A stretch of 64,000 nucleotides of DNA. Source: Marinobacter litoralis (GTDB lineage: Bacteria > Pseudomonadota > Gammaproteobacteria > Pseudomonadales > Oleiphilaceae). This document shows, in pieces, positions 37,082 to 46,010 of this stretch. Both the position numbers and the translations under genes were made by a program. Below the pieces are notes generated by a model. That model had not been told where the DNA came from. It did no database searches and was given only the letters and a program-made list of their open reading frames with translations. The stretch's first letter is position 1. Every line of letters begins with the position of its first letter. Location: contig NZ_QMDL01000003.1 in NCBI RefSeq assembly GCF_003336705.1, forward strand, positions 248,211-312,210. Direction: 5' to 3'.

Positions 37082-38443
37082 ATGGAAGCAATTTCTAACT
37101 TCGTAAATGAAATCAACGGGTTGGTTTGGGGCCCACCCATGTTGGTCATGATTTTGGGTGTCGGCTTATTTCTGAGTCTCGGCCTCAAACTCATGCCCAT
37201 CATGAAACTCGGCGCCGGTTTCCGCCTGATGTGGAACGGCCGGGCTCGCGGCGGAGACGACGAAGGGGATATCCCACCGTTTCAAGCGTTAATGACCGCG
37301 CTGTCGGCAACCGTTGGCACGGGCAATATCGCGGGTGTAGCCACCGCCGTATTTTTAGGGGGGCCGGGAGCCTTGTTCTGGATGTGGCTAACGGCACTGG
37401 TCGGCATGGCTACGAAATATTCCGAAGCGGTGCTGGCAGTTCGGTTCCGCGAAGTGGATGAGCGCGGTGCCCACGTCGGTGGACCGATGTACTACATTCG
37501 CAACGGTTTGGGTAAGAAATGGGCGTGGCTGGGTGTGCTGTTCGCCATTTTTGCCTCGGTCGCGGCATTCGGCATTGGCAACACCGTGCAGGCGAACTCG
37601 GTTGCCGATGTGCTGGAAGTTAACTTCAGCATTCCACACTGGGTTACAGGCCTGGTGCTTATGGCACTGGTGGGCATGGTTCTGATCGGCGGCATCAAGC
37701 GCATCGGGCAGGTTGCCAGTGCGCTAGTACCCTTCATGGCGGTGTCTTATGTGATGATCGGGCTGGTGGTTCTGGCCATTAACGCCAATGAAATTCCCGA
37801 AGCATTTGAACTGATTTTCAGCTATGCCTTCAGCCCAGCGGCTGCCGAGGGTGGTTTTGCCGGCGCAGCGGTTTGGGCGGCAATCCGCTTTGGTGTTGCA
37901 CGTGGCATTTTCTCCAACGAAGCAGGTCTGGGTTCTGCACCCATCGCTCACGCGGCCGCGCAAACTAAAGACCCGGTTCGTCAGGGCATGGTGGCCATGC
38001 TCGGTACCTTTATCGACACCATCATCGTGTGCAGCATTACCGGGTTGGTGATTATCACCTCCGGCGTTTGGACATCCGGCGAAACCGGCGCCGCCTTGAC
38101 CTCTCTGGCCTTCGAAACAGGCCTTCCGGGTCTGGGCAATTACATGGTGGCCATAGCACTGGCGATTTTTGCCTTTACCACGATTCTGGGCTGGTCTTTC
38201 TATGGTGAGCGCAGCATCGAGTTCTTGTTCGGTGTAAAAGCGATTGTGCCTTATCGGATTGTCTGGATCATTGCGATCCCCGTGGGCGCCACCGTTAATC
38301 TGGGTTTCATCTGGCTGCTGGCCGATACTCTGAACGCCATGATGGCTTTGCCCAACCTGATTGCCCTGCTGCTGCTCAGCCCGGTGGTATTCCGCCTAAC
38401 CAAAGACTATTTTGATAAACAGATGAGCCCGGGCACGCACTGA
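37082..38443 (+). CDS. Sodium:alanine/glycine symporter (AGCS family)
   Basis: A 453-residue AGCS transporter. Diagnostic segments are ALSATVGTGNIAGVATAVFLGGPGALFWMW, ATKYSEAVLAVRFR, GGPMYYIRNGLG and GVARGIFSNEAGLGSAPIAHAAAQT. It should couple sodium entry to alanine or glycine uptake. The ATG at 37082 has GGGAG upstream; the frame extends to 37061 without support. Roughly eleven hydrophobic helices are visible. Confidence 0.92.
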   Translation: MEAISNFVNEINGLVWGPPMLVMILGVGLFLSLGLKLMPIMKLGAGFRLMWNGRARGGDDEGDIPPFQALMTALSATVGTGNIAGVATAVFLGGPGALFWMWLTALVGMATKYSEAVLAVRFREVDERGAHVGGPMYYIRNGLGKKWAWLGVLFAIFASVAAFGIGNTVQANSVADVLEVNFSIPHWVTGLVLMALVGMVLIGGIKRIGQVASALVPFMAVSYVMIGLVVLAINANEIPEAFELIFSYAFSPAAAEGGFAGAAVWAAIRFGVARGIFSNEAGLGSAPIAHAAAQTKDPVRQGMVAMLGTFIDTIIVCSITGLVIITSGVWTSGETGAALTSLAFETGLPGLGNYMVAIALAIFAFTTILGWSFYGERSIEFLFGVKAIVPYRIVWIIAIPVGATVNLGFIWLLADTLNAMMALPNLIALLLLSPVVFRLTKDYFDKQMSPGTH

Positions 38444-38622
38444 TTCGAACCACGAATCCACCCACACGGAAGTGGGCGCCGCAGATGAGGTAGATCAAGC
38501 CCCCTTGCATTTACCCCACTGCGGCTCCATGGTTAGTTGTATACACTGGGCTTTCCAGTTGGCTGTGCACCAGCGCCGCCAAAACCCCTGTTTTTACAAC
38601 AATGCGTGAAAGGAGACCGAGC

Positions 38623-39276
38623 ATGAGCTTACGCCTAGGAGATACCGCACCGGATTTCGAACAGGAATCCAGCGAAGGCACTATCCGCTTCCACGAATGG
38701 TTAGGTGACAGCTGGGGTGTTTTATTCTCGCACCCGGCCGATTTCACCCCTGTGTGCACAACCGAGCTAGGCCTGACTGCCAAGCTGAAAGACAAGTTCG
38801 CCGAGCGCAACGTGAAGGCCATCGCCCTGAGTGTTGACCCGGTCGACTCTCACCATGATTGGATCAAAGACATCAACGAAACCCAAGGCTGCACGGTGAA
38901 CTTCCCGATCATTGCAGACCAGGACCGCAAGGTTTCCGAGCTGTACGACATGATTCACCCGAACGCAGACAGCAGCCTGACGGTTCGCTCTCTGTTCGTG
39001 ATCGACCCGAACAAGAAAGTTCGCCTGATCATCACGTACCCGGCATCCACCGGCCGGAACTTCAACGAAGTTCTGCGTGTGATCGACTCCCTGCAGCTGA
39101 CCGACGACCACAAAGTGGCGACACCGGGCAACTGGGAACAGGGTGGCGATGTCGTGATCGTGCCCTCGCTTCAGGACGAAGAGGAAATCAAGCAACGTTT
39201 CCCGAAAGGTTATAAGGCCGTTAAGTCTTACCTGCGGATGACCCCAGACCCCAAAACCAACTGGGGCGGCGATTAA
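38623..39276 (+). CDS. 1-Cys peroxiredoxin (Prx6 family)
   Basis: A 217-residue peroxiredoxin. The peroxidatic site HPADFTPVCTTELG places the active Cys near residue 47, and IDPNKKVRLIITYPASTGRNF plus a long C-terminal extension (GDVVIVPSLQDEEEIKQRFPKGYKAVKSYLRM) identify the Prx6 class, which usually uses one catalytic Cys and an external thiol. It reduces hydrogen peroxide and organic hydroperoxides in the cytoplasm. The ATG at 38623 follows AAAGGAG. A strong terminator closes the gene. Confidence 0.92.
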   Translation: MSLRLGDTAPDFEQESSEGTIRFHEWLGDSWGVLFSHPADFTPVCTTELGLTAKLKDKFAERNVKAIALSVDPVDSHHDWIKDINETQGCTVNFPIIADQDRKVSELYDMIHPNADSSLTVRSLFVIDPNKKVRLIITYPASTGRNFNEVLRVIDSLQLTDDHKVATPGNWEQGGDVVIVPSLQDEEEIKQRFPKGYKAVKSYLRMTPDPKTNWGGD

Positions 39277-39296
39277 TCACTGCAGGCTGTAAACGC

Positions 39297-39330
39297 AAAA
39301 AGGGCAGGTGTCATACCTGCCCTTTTTTAT
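39297..39330. terminator. Rho-independent terminator after the peroxiredoxin gene
   Basis: AGGGCAGGT (39301-39309) and ACCTGCCCT (39315-39323) pair perfectly around GTCAT, followed by T5ATTT. An A-tract before the stem means it can also serve the convergent metQ gene. Confidence 0.93.
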
Positions 39331-39356
39331 TTCCGTGAGTTAGCAATTGCCGGCGA

Positions 39357-40139
39357 TCAGAATGCCGGAACAACCGCACCCTCATACTTTTCCATGATGA
39401 AGTCTTTAACCGCATCGGATTTCAATGCGTTGGCCAACTTCTGCATGGCTTCGCTGTCTTTGTTGTCCGGACGCGCAACCAGGATGTTGACGTAAGGAGA
39501 CTCAGAACCCTCGATAATCAAGGCGTCTTCAGATGGGTTCAGGCCCGCTTCCAGCGCATAGTTGGTATTGATCAGGGCAACGTCTACCTGATTCAGGATA
39601 CGTGGCAGAGTTGCAGCTTCCAGCTCTTTGAAGTCCAAGTCTTTCGGGTTATTGGCAATATCACGCGGGGTCGCAGTGATCTTGCTTTCGTCCTTCAGAG
39701 TGATCAAACCAGCTTTCTGAAGCAGCAGCAGCGCACGGCCACCGTTGGTGGGGTCGTTCGGGATCGCCACAACCGCACCTTCTTTCAGATCGTCCAGAGA
39801 CTCGATCTTGGTGGAGTAGGCACCGAACGGCTCAACGTGAACGCCGGTTACCGTAACCAGGCTGGTGCCACGGCCATTGTTGAATTCATCCAAATACGGC
39901 TGGTGCTGGAAGAAGTTCGCATCCATCCGCTTCTGGTCAACCTGGATGTTGGGCTGAACGTAATCGGTGAACACTTTCACGTCCAGCTCGACACCTTGTT
40001 CGGCCAGCGTCGGCTTCACAAATTCCAGCAGCTCGGCGTGAGGTACCGGAGTGGCGGCTACAGACAGGGATTCTGCTGATGCCGCGGTTGAGAATGTCGC
40101 TGCGGCGGCCAAAGCCACCAGTGTTTTCTTCAGATTCAT
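39357..40139 (-). CDS. metQ: Methionine ABC transporter substrate-binding protein
   Basis: A 260-residue NlpA/MetQ-family protein. The mature part shows the family pattern: TPVPHAELLEFVKP, FTDYVQPN, DANFFQHQPYLDEFN, IPNDPTNGGRALLLLQKAGLI, and ALINTNYALEAGL. It delivers D/L-methionine to MetNI. Most homologues are lipoproteins, but here the leader ends AASA|ES, a signal-peptidase-I site, and the protein contains no cysteine, so it should be a soluble periplasmic form. The order metN-metI-metQ is standard; metQ starts 38 bases after metI. Confidence 0.92.
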   Translation of the reverse strand: MNLKKTLVALAAAATFSTAASAESLSVAATPVPHAELLEFVKPTLAEQGVELDVKVFTDYVQPNIQVDQKRMDANFFQHQPYLDEFNNGRGTSLVTVTGVHVEPFGAYSTKIESLDDLKEGAVVAIPNDPTNGGRALLLLQKAGLITLKDESKITATPRDIANNPKDLDFKELEAATLPRILNQVDVALINTNYALEAGLNPSEDALIIEGSESPYVNILVARPDNKDSEAMQKLANALKSDAVKDFIMEKYEGAVVPAF

Positions 40140-40177
40140 CTACACATACTCCTGCTTTAATAGCTCATTATTCTTGA

Positions 40178-40855
40178 TTACTTACGACTGAAATACAGCA
40201 CCAGACGATCACCCGTCATTTGCAGCAACTGCACAAAAAGCACCAGCAGAGCGACGGTAATCACCATCACATCGGTCTGGAAACGCTGGTAACCGAATCG
40301 AATGGCCAAATCGCCCAAGCCACCACCACCGATAACACCCGACATGGCGGCATAAGAAACCAATGTGATCGCTGTAACAGTAATACCCGCGATGATGCCC
40401 GGAAGTGCTTCAGGCAGCAAGGCACCGAATACGATCTGGCGGATGTTCGCGCCCATCGCCTGCGTGGCTTCAATAATGCCCCGGTCTACTTCTCTCAGAG
40501 ACGTTTCAACCAAGCGGGCGAAGAACGGCGCACCACCCGCAACCAGCGGCGGGATCGCACCGGCCACGCCCAAGGATGTGCCTATCAGCATGACCGTAAA
40601 CGGAATCATCACGATCAACAGAATGATAAACGGCACGGACCGTAACACGTTGACCACGAACGACAGCACCGCATAAGCCACCGGCTGCTCGAGCAACTGA
40701 CGCTTGCCGAACAAAAACAGCAGCACGCCGATCGGCAGCCCGATCAGCACACTGAACAACAGTGACATACCCACCATCACCAACGTGTCCCAGCTGGCGA
40801 TACCGATTTCAGCCCAATCGACGTTGCCCATCAGGCTTTCCATTAAAGCTTCCAT
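40178..40855 (-). CDS. metI: Methionine ABC transporter permease
   Basis: A 225-residue MetI permease with five hydrophobic segments. SFVVNVLRSVPFIILLIVMIPF, GGAPFFARLVETSLREVDRGIIEATQAMGA (which holds the EAA coupling loop) and GVIGGGGLGDLAIRFGYQRF are characteristic. It pairs with MetN; the start overlaps the metN stop by one to three bases, so translation is coupled. Confidence 0.93.
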   Translation of the reverse strand: MEALMESLMGNVDWAEIGIASWDTLVMVGMSLLFSVLIGLPIGVLLFLFGKRQLLEQPVAYAVLSFVVNVLRSVPFIILLIVMIPFTVMLIGTSLGVAGAIPPLVAGGAPFFARLVETSLREVDRGIIEATQAMGANIRQIVFGALLPEALPGIIAGITVTAITLVSYAAMSGVIGGGGLGDLAIRFGYQRFQTDVMVITVALLVLFVQLLQMTGDRLVLYFSRK

Positions 40856-41862
40856 CAGCGCACCACCTCCACGTGTACCTCTGCGGCTTCGAGGGCTTTC
40901 AGCGCCACCTCAACATCACCGCCGATCAGTGAGAGGGTCAGCTGGCCGTAGGGCGTGTCTTTAATATGATCGATACGCCCAGACAGTATGCTGAAATCAA
41001 CGCCGGACTGCCGAGCGACGCTGCCCAGCAGGGGTTTATAGGTAGACTCGCCTTTGAAAGTCAGGCGCAGAATCCGGCCTTCCGCTTTCTGCAGGTTTTC
41101 CTGCAACTCATCACCGTCGATGCTTTCGCTTTCCAGCACGAAATCCCGGGTAGTCGGGTGTTGAGGGTGCAGGAACACTTCGCTGACCGGCCCCATTTCA
41201 ACCACGCGCCCGGCATCCATCACGGCGACCCGGTCACACACCCGGCGCACTACGTCCATTTCGTGGGTGATCAGGACGATGGTCAGGCCAAGCTCTTTGT
41301 TGATATCGGCCAGCAGCTTCAATACCGATTGGGTGGTTTGAGGGTCCAATGCACTGGTGGCCTCGTCGCACAACAACACGGTCGGCCGGCATGCCAATGC
41401 GCGCGCGATGCCCACTCGCTGTTTCTGCCCGCCTGACAACTGCGAGGGATATTTGTTGGCGTGATCACTCAAGCTCACCCGTGCCAGCAGCTCTTCAACC
41501 CGTTCGCGGATCTCGGTTTTGCTATAGATCCCGGCCAGCTTCATCGGAAACGCGATGTTATCGGCAACCGTTTTTGAGGACAAAAGGTTAAAATGCTGGA
41601 AGATCATTCCAACTTTGCGGCGAAAAGCACGCAGTTCCGCGGCGGAATAGCCGGTAATGTCTTCGCCTTCAATCAAGATGCGGCCACCGGAAACCGGTTC
41701 GAGCTTGTTAATCAATCGAATCAGTGTGGATTTGCCTGCGCCGGAATGGCCAACAATGCCAAAAACCTCACCGGTTTCGATGGTCATACTGGTAGGGCGC
41801 AACGCGGGAATGTCCCGGCCACCTACCTGGTACGACTTTCTTACCTCGTCAAATACAATCAT
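40855..41862 (-). CDS. metN: Methionine ABC transporter ATPase
   Basis: A 335-residue ATPase. Walker A is [11 protein letters not shown], the signature [15 protein letters not shown], and Walker [17 protein letters not shown]. The C-terminal ~90 residues ([36 protein letters not shown]) form the NIL domain that binds methionine and inhibits transport when the cell is replete. It is the first gene of the unit and follows a palindrome-flanked promoter candidate. Confidence 0.94.
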   Translation of the reverse strand: MIVFDEVRKSYQVGGRDIPALRPTSMTIETGEVFGIVGHSGAGKSTLIRLINKLEPVSGGRILIEGEDITGYSAAELRAFRRKVGMIFQHFNLLSSKTVADNIAFPMKLAGIYSKTEIRERVEELLARVSLSDHANKYPSQLSGGQKQRVGIARALACRPTVLLCDEATSALDPQTTQSVLKLLADINKELGLTIVLITHEMDVVRRVCDRVAVMDAGRVVEMGPVSEVFLHPQHPTTRDFVLESESIDGDELQENLQKAEGRILRLTFKGESTYKPLLGSVARQSGVDFSILSGRIDHIKDTPYGQLTLSLIGGDVEVALKALEAAEVHVEVVR

Positions 41863-41915
41863 GGTCAGTGCCTTGGATAAGCGCTTTCGTCAAAGCGTCG
41901 TGGGGCAGAGTGAAA

Positions 41916-41942
41916 GCCGCCGATTATAACGTATTCGGCGGC
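41916..41942 (-). promoter_or_regulatory. Palindrome enclosing a TATAAT -10 element upstream of metN
   Basis: GCCGCCGA (41916-41923) and TCGGCGGC (41935-41942) are perfect 8-base complements around 11 bases which on the minus strand read ATACGTTATAA; the -10 hexamer TATAAT runs from the spacer into the arm. It is 54 bases upstream of the metN ATG. A repressor bound here would block the promoter. It does not match the MetJ box (AGACGTCT) or the MetR TGAA-N5-TTCA pattern. Confidence 0.45.
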
Positions 41943-42014
41943 CAAACCCGAACCACTGTCCAAGGGCCGTTTGTGGGTAGTTGCCCTTACCCGGAGCGGG
42001 AGGCGCTCACCGCA

Positions 42015-42623
42015 TCAATGCAAAGAACGCAACTGCCTGGGGTAAAGTGCGGCACTGACTTCCGGCTCTTCCAGCAGGTCTGCCAGCTCGCGATCGATAG
42101 CCGTTTCTTCGCCTTCATCGGGCAGAGGCTCAAACAGGGTGTTCAGCCATGCCGCAATGTTGGGGGCGCTGTCCCGATCATAATCGGAAGACAACGCTTT
42201 GATCCGCCGGAAACCGATGATGCGCTGGTGCCTGGGATCCCTGATCTGCTCAAATCCGCGCCAATAGATACGATCCCGCGTATGCAGCTGCACAAACAAG
42301 GTGTCGATAGGACCGGCATCGTCGTCCGGATTTTCGTCATCGTCTACCGCCGCTTCCGCGGCCTGCTCTTCGGTGGGTTTACGCCGAACGGTTGTCCAGG
42401 CAGGGTAGAGCACGGCGACCGCATCGGCCTCTACGTGTTCTCGCGCCGCCCGCAGAATCAAACCCCAACGGGCCTTGTCGGCATCGGTCTCCAGCGATTG
42501 GATGGGTAGGTCATAGCTTTGGTCACTGGACAGCACGATCGCCATCATCGGGGCATCTAACTCCCCCATGGCTTCCGCCTGTGCTACGGATACCAGATCG
42601 TCGATTGCCATCGATTGGTTCAT
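42015..42623 (-). CDS. Hypothetical acidic protein
   Basis: A 202-residue soluble protein with no family I can name. It is strongly acidic in the middle (AAVDDDENPDDDAGPID, about residues 92-108), with WTTVRRKPTEEQ before it and HTRDRIYWRGFEQIRDPRHQRIIGFRRIKAL after it. No signal peptide or transmembrane segment is seen. GAGGAGG lies about ten bases upstream of the ATG at 42623. It sits between metN and the amidase gene on the same strand and has no clear functional link to either. Confidence 0.7.
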   Translation of the reverse strand: MNQSMAIDDLVSVAQAEAMGELDAPMMAIVLSSDQSYDLPIQSLETDADKARWGLILRAAREHVEADAVAVLYPAWTTVRRKPTEEQAAEAAVDDDENPDDDAGPIDTLFVQLHTRDRIYWRGFEQIRDPRHQRIIGFRRIKALSSDYDRDSAPNIAAWLNTLFEPLPDEGEETAIDRELADLLEEPEVSAALYPRQLRSLH

Positions 42624-42655
42624 AAGATGCTCGCCTCCTCGATGCCATCAGAGTG

Positions 42656-42676
42656 GTCAGGGGACCTGCCCCTGAC
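42656..42676. repeat. Perfect short palindrome, REP-like
   Basis: GTCAGGGG (42656-42663) and CCCCTGAC (42669-42676) flank ACCTG in the 141-base gap between the amidase stop and the hypothetical gene. There is no U-tract on either strand. Sequences of this GTCAGGGG type occur as dispersed intergenic palindromes in several gammaproteobacteria; whether it is repeated elsewhere in this genome cannot be seen here. Confidence 0.5.
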
Positions 42677-42764
42677 ATACAGCATAGCGTGTTCACTGTA
42701 GAAAAGATAAACGTGGGGGCTTGGGCGCAGATCTCAACCCTGCACCCAAATCCTGCCGCGTCAT

Positions 42765-44252
42765 TCAGAATACGTCGTTCAGGCGCTCATAGTTCTCAAA
42801 CCACGGATTCGTTTCTTCCAGCTGAGCCGCCAGCTGCAACAACCGGGCTTCGCCACCATGCGCCGCACCAAACTGCACGCCAACGGGCAGGCCGCTTTGA
42901 GTCCAGTGCATCGGCACGGACATAGCCGGTGTTCCGGTGAGGTTCGCCAACTGGGTGAACGGCGTGCGAGCCAGACTCTCCATGGCAATCTGGTCCACCT
43001 GACCGCTGCGATGCACCAATTTACCGGCTTTCAGAGCCAACATCAGTTTCGCAGCGACTTTCAGATGTGCAGGCGTATCAAGCTCACCAATTTTGGCAGG
43101 AAGTTGCCCGGCTGTGGGGCACAAATACAAATCAAACCGCTCAAAATAAGCCCCCAGTGCCCGGGCAAAGTCGTTCCATTGCTGGCGCCGGGCAACATAG
43201 TCGGGCAAAGGCATGGTGTTACCCAGCATCGCCAGCAGGCGGGTATCCAGCTCCAGATCTTTGTCGGTCGCGCCATAGTGTTCCTTAGCGCGCTGGGCCA
43301 TCACCGAGACCTCACCAAAGTACAACGAGAGGTAACAACGGGCCAGGGCCAGACCATCAAATTCGGGGCGAGCATATTCCACTTTATACCCCATGCCTTC
43401 CAGCAGGCGGGCGGTTTCTTCTACCGCCGCCACGCACTCCGGAGCAACGTCGGTGTCATAGGGCGATGACGTAAACACTCCAATTTTCAGTTTACCCGGC
43501 GATTGCTGCATCGCCTTCAGCCACGGCATTTTCGGCTCGGGAATTCGGAACGGGTCGCCACTGGCCGGACCCGCCAGAACATCCAGCATGGCAGCGCTAT
43601 CACGCACCGTGCGGGTCACCACGTGGTCGGCAGAAGCGCCTGTCCAGGCTTCACCCACGTTGGGCCCCGGTGAAATACGACCTCTGGACGGCTTCAACCC
43701 AAAAAGTCCGTTATACCCGGCTGGAATGCGAATCGAGCCGCCACCGTCGTTAGCGCCCGCCATAGGCACAATGCCGGCAGCAACCGCTGCTCCTGAACCA
43801 CCACTGGAACCACCGGGCGTTCGGCTAAGATCCCAAGGGTTTCGGGTCGGCCCCCAAAGCTCCGACTCCGTCACCGCTTTCAAACCAAATTCAGGGGTAG
43901 CGGTGCGGCCAAGAAACACCAGACCACCCTTGCGGGCGCGGCAAACAAATTCTGAATCCTGGGCCGGTATATGGTCGCGATAAGCGCGACTTCCGTAGGT
44001 ACAAGGGTAGCCCGCCTGCTCCTGAGCCAGATCTTTCAACAACAAGGGAACACCGGCAAACGGACCGTCAGCGGGAAACAATTGCTCCTTCGCTTCACTG
44101 AATTGTGGCTGACAGATTGCGTTCAGCTTGCCATTGACGGTGTTGGCGCGCTCGATGGCCGCTTCCACCACTTCCTGTGATGTCACTTCACCCCTGCGAA
44201 TCAAATCCGCCAAGGCCGTGGCGTCATAGCACAGATATTCAGACTGTTTCAT
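42765..44252 (-). CDS. Amidase-signature-family hydrolase
   Basis: A 495-residue amidase. The signature GGSSGGSGAAVAAGIVPMAGANDGGGSIRIPAGYNGLFGLKPS supplies the catalytic Ser and cis-Ser (about residues 150-190), and the catalytic Lys lies in VPLLLKDLAQE near residue 73. Members hydrolyse varied amides; the substrate is unknown. No GatC or GatB gene is nearby, so a role as GatA is unlikely. It is divergent from the TSUP gene. Confidence 0.88.
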   Translation of the reverse strand: MKQSEYLCYDATALADLIRRGEVTSQEVVEAAIERANTVNGKLNAICQPQFSEAKEQLFPADGPFAGVPLLLKDLAQEQAGYPCTYGSRAYRDHIPAQDSEFVCRARKGGLVFLGRTATPEFGLKAVTESELWGPTRNPWDLSRTPGGSSGGSGAAVAAGIVPMAGANDGGGSIRIPAGYNGLFGLKPSRGRISPGPNVGEAWTGASADHVVTRTVRDSAAMLDVLAGPASGDPFRIPEPKMPWLKAMQQSPGKLKIGVFTSSPYDTDVAPECVAAVEETARLLEGMGYKVEYARPEFDGLALARCYLSLYFGEVSVMAQRAKEHYGATDKDLELDTRLLAMLGNTMPLPDYVARRQQWNDFARALGAYFERFDLYLCPTAGQLPAKIGELDTPAHLKVAAKLMLALKAGKLVHRSGQVDQIAMESLARTPFTQLANLTGTPAMSVPMHWTQSGLPVGVQFGAAHGGEARLLQLAAQLEETNPWFENYERLNDVF

Positions 44253-44348
44253 CGGTAACCCTGTTGTTGTTATCTACCCAAAGACCTATAGACATTTGTC
44301 GTATAAACCGGAAACTCAGGAGCTTACGTCATTACCAAAGTGAGTGCC

Positions 44349-45101
44349 ATGGACCTGCCCCTACTTCCCGAAGCCCTCAGCTCTGCCGTCGCCTTGTTCC
44401 TGCTCGGGGCATCCGTCGTAACCTCCATGCTCACCGCCATGCTGGGAGCCGGGGGTGGGGTATTGTTGTTGGTGCTCATGGCCTCGTGGATGCCCGCAGC
44501 AGCAATCATTCCTGTTCATGGCATGATCCAACTGGGTTCAAATTCTGGCCGTGCAGTGCTGACCTGGCGCCATATAGACTGGCGCGTGATTCTCGCATTT
44601 ACCCCCGGCGTGCTGGTGGGCGCAGCGCTGGGCGCCTGGCTTCTGATCGATATGCCCCCACAGCTTTGGCAACTTTCTATCGCGGTGTTCGTGTTGTATC
44701 TCTGTTGGGGGCCGAAACTGCCGAAAACCTCATTTGGATCGACCGGTATTTTTGTAGCCTCTGGCATTACCAGCTTCATCAGCTTGTTTGTTGGCGCCAC
44801 CGGTCCGTTGGTAGCGGCGTTTATCAAACAGATCCACGAAGACCGCTTCAAAACCGTATCAACCTTCGCAACAGCGATGACCCTGCAGCACGCTCCCAAG
44901 GCGTTCATATTCGGATTTACCGGTTTTATTTTTTCCGATTGGCTGCTGTTTATCCTCGCCATGATTGCCTGCGGCTTCGCAGGCACCTGGATTGGACTCC
45001 ATATCCTGAAAACCATGAGCAACCGCTGGTTCAGCACCGCCTTCAATGTGGTGCTCACTTTGCTGGCGCTGAGACTTTTGTGGCAAGCGGCCACAGGCTG
45101 A
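44349..45101 (+). CDS. TSUP (TauE/SafE)-family membrane transporter
   Basis: A protein of about 250 residues with seven to eight hydrophobic segments. The repeat motifs of TSUP proteins are visible: AMLGAGGGVLLLVLMASWMP near residue 30 and SFISLFVGATGPLVAAFI near residue 150. Members export sulfite, sulfoacetate or related organosulfur anions; the substrate is not assigned. The ATG at 44349 (GTGAG four bases upstream) is preferred to a GTG at 44340. It ends 105 bases before exbB, with a Fur box between them. Confidence 0.85.
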   Translation: MDLPLLPEALSSAVALFLLGASVVTSMLTAMLGAGGGVLLLVLMASWMPAAAIIPVHGMIQLGSNSGRAVLTWRHIDWRVILAFTPGVLVGAALGAWLLIDMPPQLWQLSIAVFVLYLCWGPKLPKTSFGSTGIFVASGITSFISLFVGATGPLVAAFIKQIHEDRFKTVSTFATAMTLQHAPKAFIFGFTGFIFSDWLLFILAMIACGFAGTWIGLHILKTMSNRWFSTAFNVVLTLLALRLLWQAATG

Positions 45102-45152
45102 CCCTTGAGCCTGCTTTAGCCACCAACACTCTCTGCAATCGTAACTTGCAAT

Positions 45153-45171
45153 TCAACTGATAATCATTACC
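45153..45171 (+). promoter_or_regulatory. Fur box upstream of exbB
   Basis: The stretch TGATAATCATTACC (45158-45171) matches 13 of 14 positions of the right part of the 19-base Fur consensus, and about 14 of 19 overall from 45153. It lies 35 bases upstream of exbB, where Fur with iron would repress the exbB-exbD-exbD-tonB operon. Confidence 0.75.
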
Positions 45172-45206
45172 ATTTCGATCAATTATCCATCGATCGGACA
45201 GAACGT

Positions 45207-46010
45207 ATGTTTTCATCCCAAGGCACTCTATCCGCCCTCACCGATAACGGCCCTCTTGCCGAATTAATCAGCATGGGCGGCCCTGTGATGGTCGTTTTGA
45301 TCGCTATTGCCTTTATCGGCGTGGCTACTTTCCTCTACCTTATGTTGTTTGGCGCGTTTTACACGCCCCGGTTTACCAAGCCGCTGCAGCGACTCGTTGC
45401 ACATTGGCAGCAATCACCGGCCGACACCCGGGTAGAAGCTACTCGTGCCAATGCCAGCCGTTTCGGGCGTGCCAATCCTTTGATGCACTTGCTGGTCAAT
45501 ACTATGTCGGCTTGCCAGTCGGGCACCAACATTGCGGCAGTACGGGAAACCGCGGTACGAGACGCCCAGAACGCGCTCGAACCCTTTGAAGCACCGCTTA
45601 AAATCATTGAAGTGATTGCCGCACTTGCGCCCCTGCTGGGTCTGCTCGGCACGGTGATGGGGATGATGGAAGCCTTCAGTGCCATGGCAGCTACCGAGGG
45701 CCGGGCCAACGCCAGCCAGCTCAGCGGGGGTATTTACGAGGCTTTGGCCACAACAGCAGCGGGGCTGGTGGTGGCAATTCCATTTGCTGCGCTGGCAGCA
45801 TGGATCGAGTTTCGCCTAAGGCGGATCCACAAAACCATCAACAGTGCGTTGGTGAGTGTATTTAACGTGCTGCCAGCTGACGATATCGTCGCCGCCACAG
45901 CCGATGCGACTCAGCCCGAACCAAAGCAGGCGGAAGTAGCGGTAACAGAATCAAACCCTGCGTCCGATCATTTCGATAACAACCCGCGCCTTGCTCATGC
46001 AGCTGGTTGA
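45207..46010 (+). CDS. exbB: ExbB/TolQ/MotA-family proton channel protein
   Basis: A 267-residue inner-membrane protein with three hydrophobic segments: near residues 22-50, 135-160 and 180-205. The MotA/TolQ/ExbB core is APLLGLLGTVMGMMEAFSAMA followed by LSGGIYEALATTAAGLVVAIPF, which holds the residues lining the proton path. The C-terminal 45 residues are acidic and variable. With the two ExbD proteins it should energise TonB. It is the first gene of a four-gene unit under a Fur box. Confidence 0.9.
   Translation: MFSSQGTLSALTDNGPLAELISMGGPVMVVLIAIAFIGVATFLYLMLFGAFYTPRFTKPLQRLVAHWQQSPADTRVEATRANASRFGRANPLMHLLVNTMSACQSGTNIAAVRETAVRDAQNALEPFEAPLKIIEVIAALAPLLGLLGTVMGMMEAFSAMAATEGRANASQLSGGIYEALATTAAGLVVAIPFAALAAWIEFRLRRIHKTINSALVSVFNVLPADDIVAATADATQPEPKQAEVAVTESNPASDHFDNNPRLAHAAG

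Noticed and set aside
38459-38475. CCCAC-ACGGAA-GTGGG hairpin after the alanine symporter as ANTAR motif or terminator
   Set aside because: It has A1 and G4 in a hexaloop by chance, but there is no sigma-54 element, no second hairpin, no terminator and no U-tract, and it follows rather than precedes a gene end.
44177-45160. 327-codon plus-strand open frame overlapping the TSUP gene
   Set aside because: Rich in Arg, Ser and His with no hydrophobic periodicity; the overlapping frame encodes a recognisable TSUP protein.
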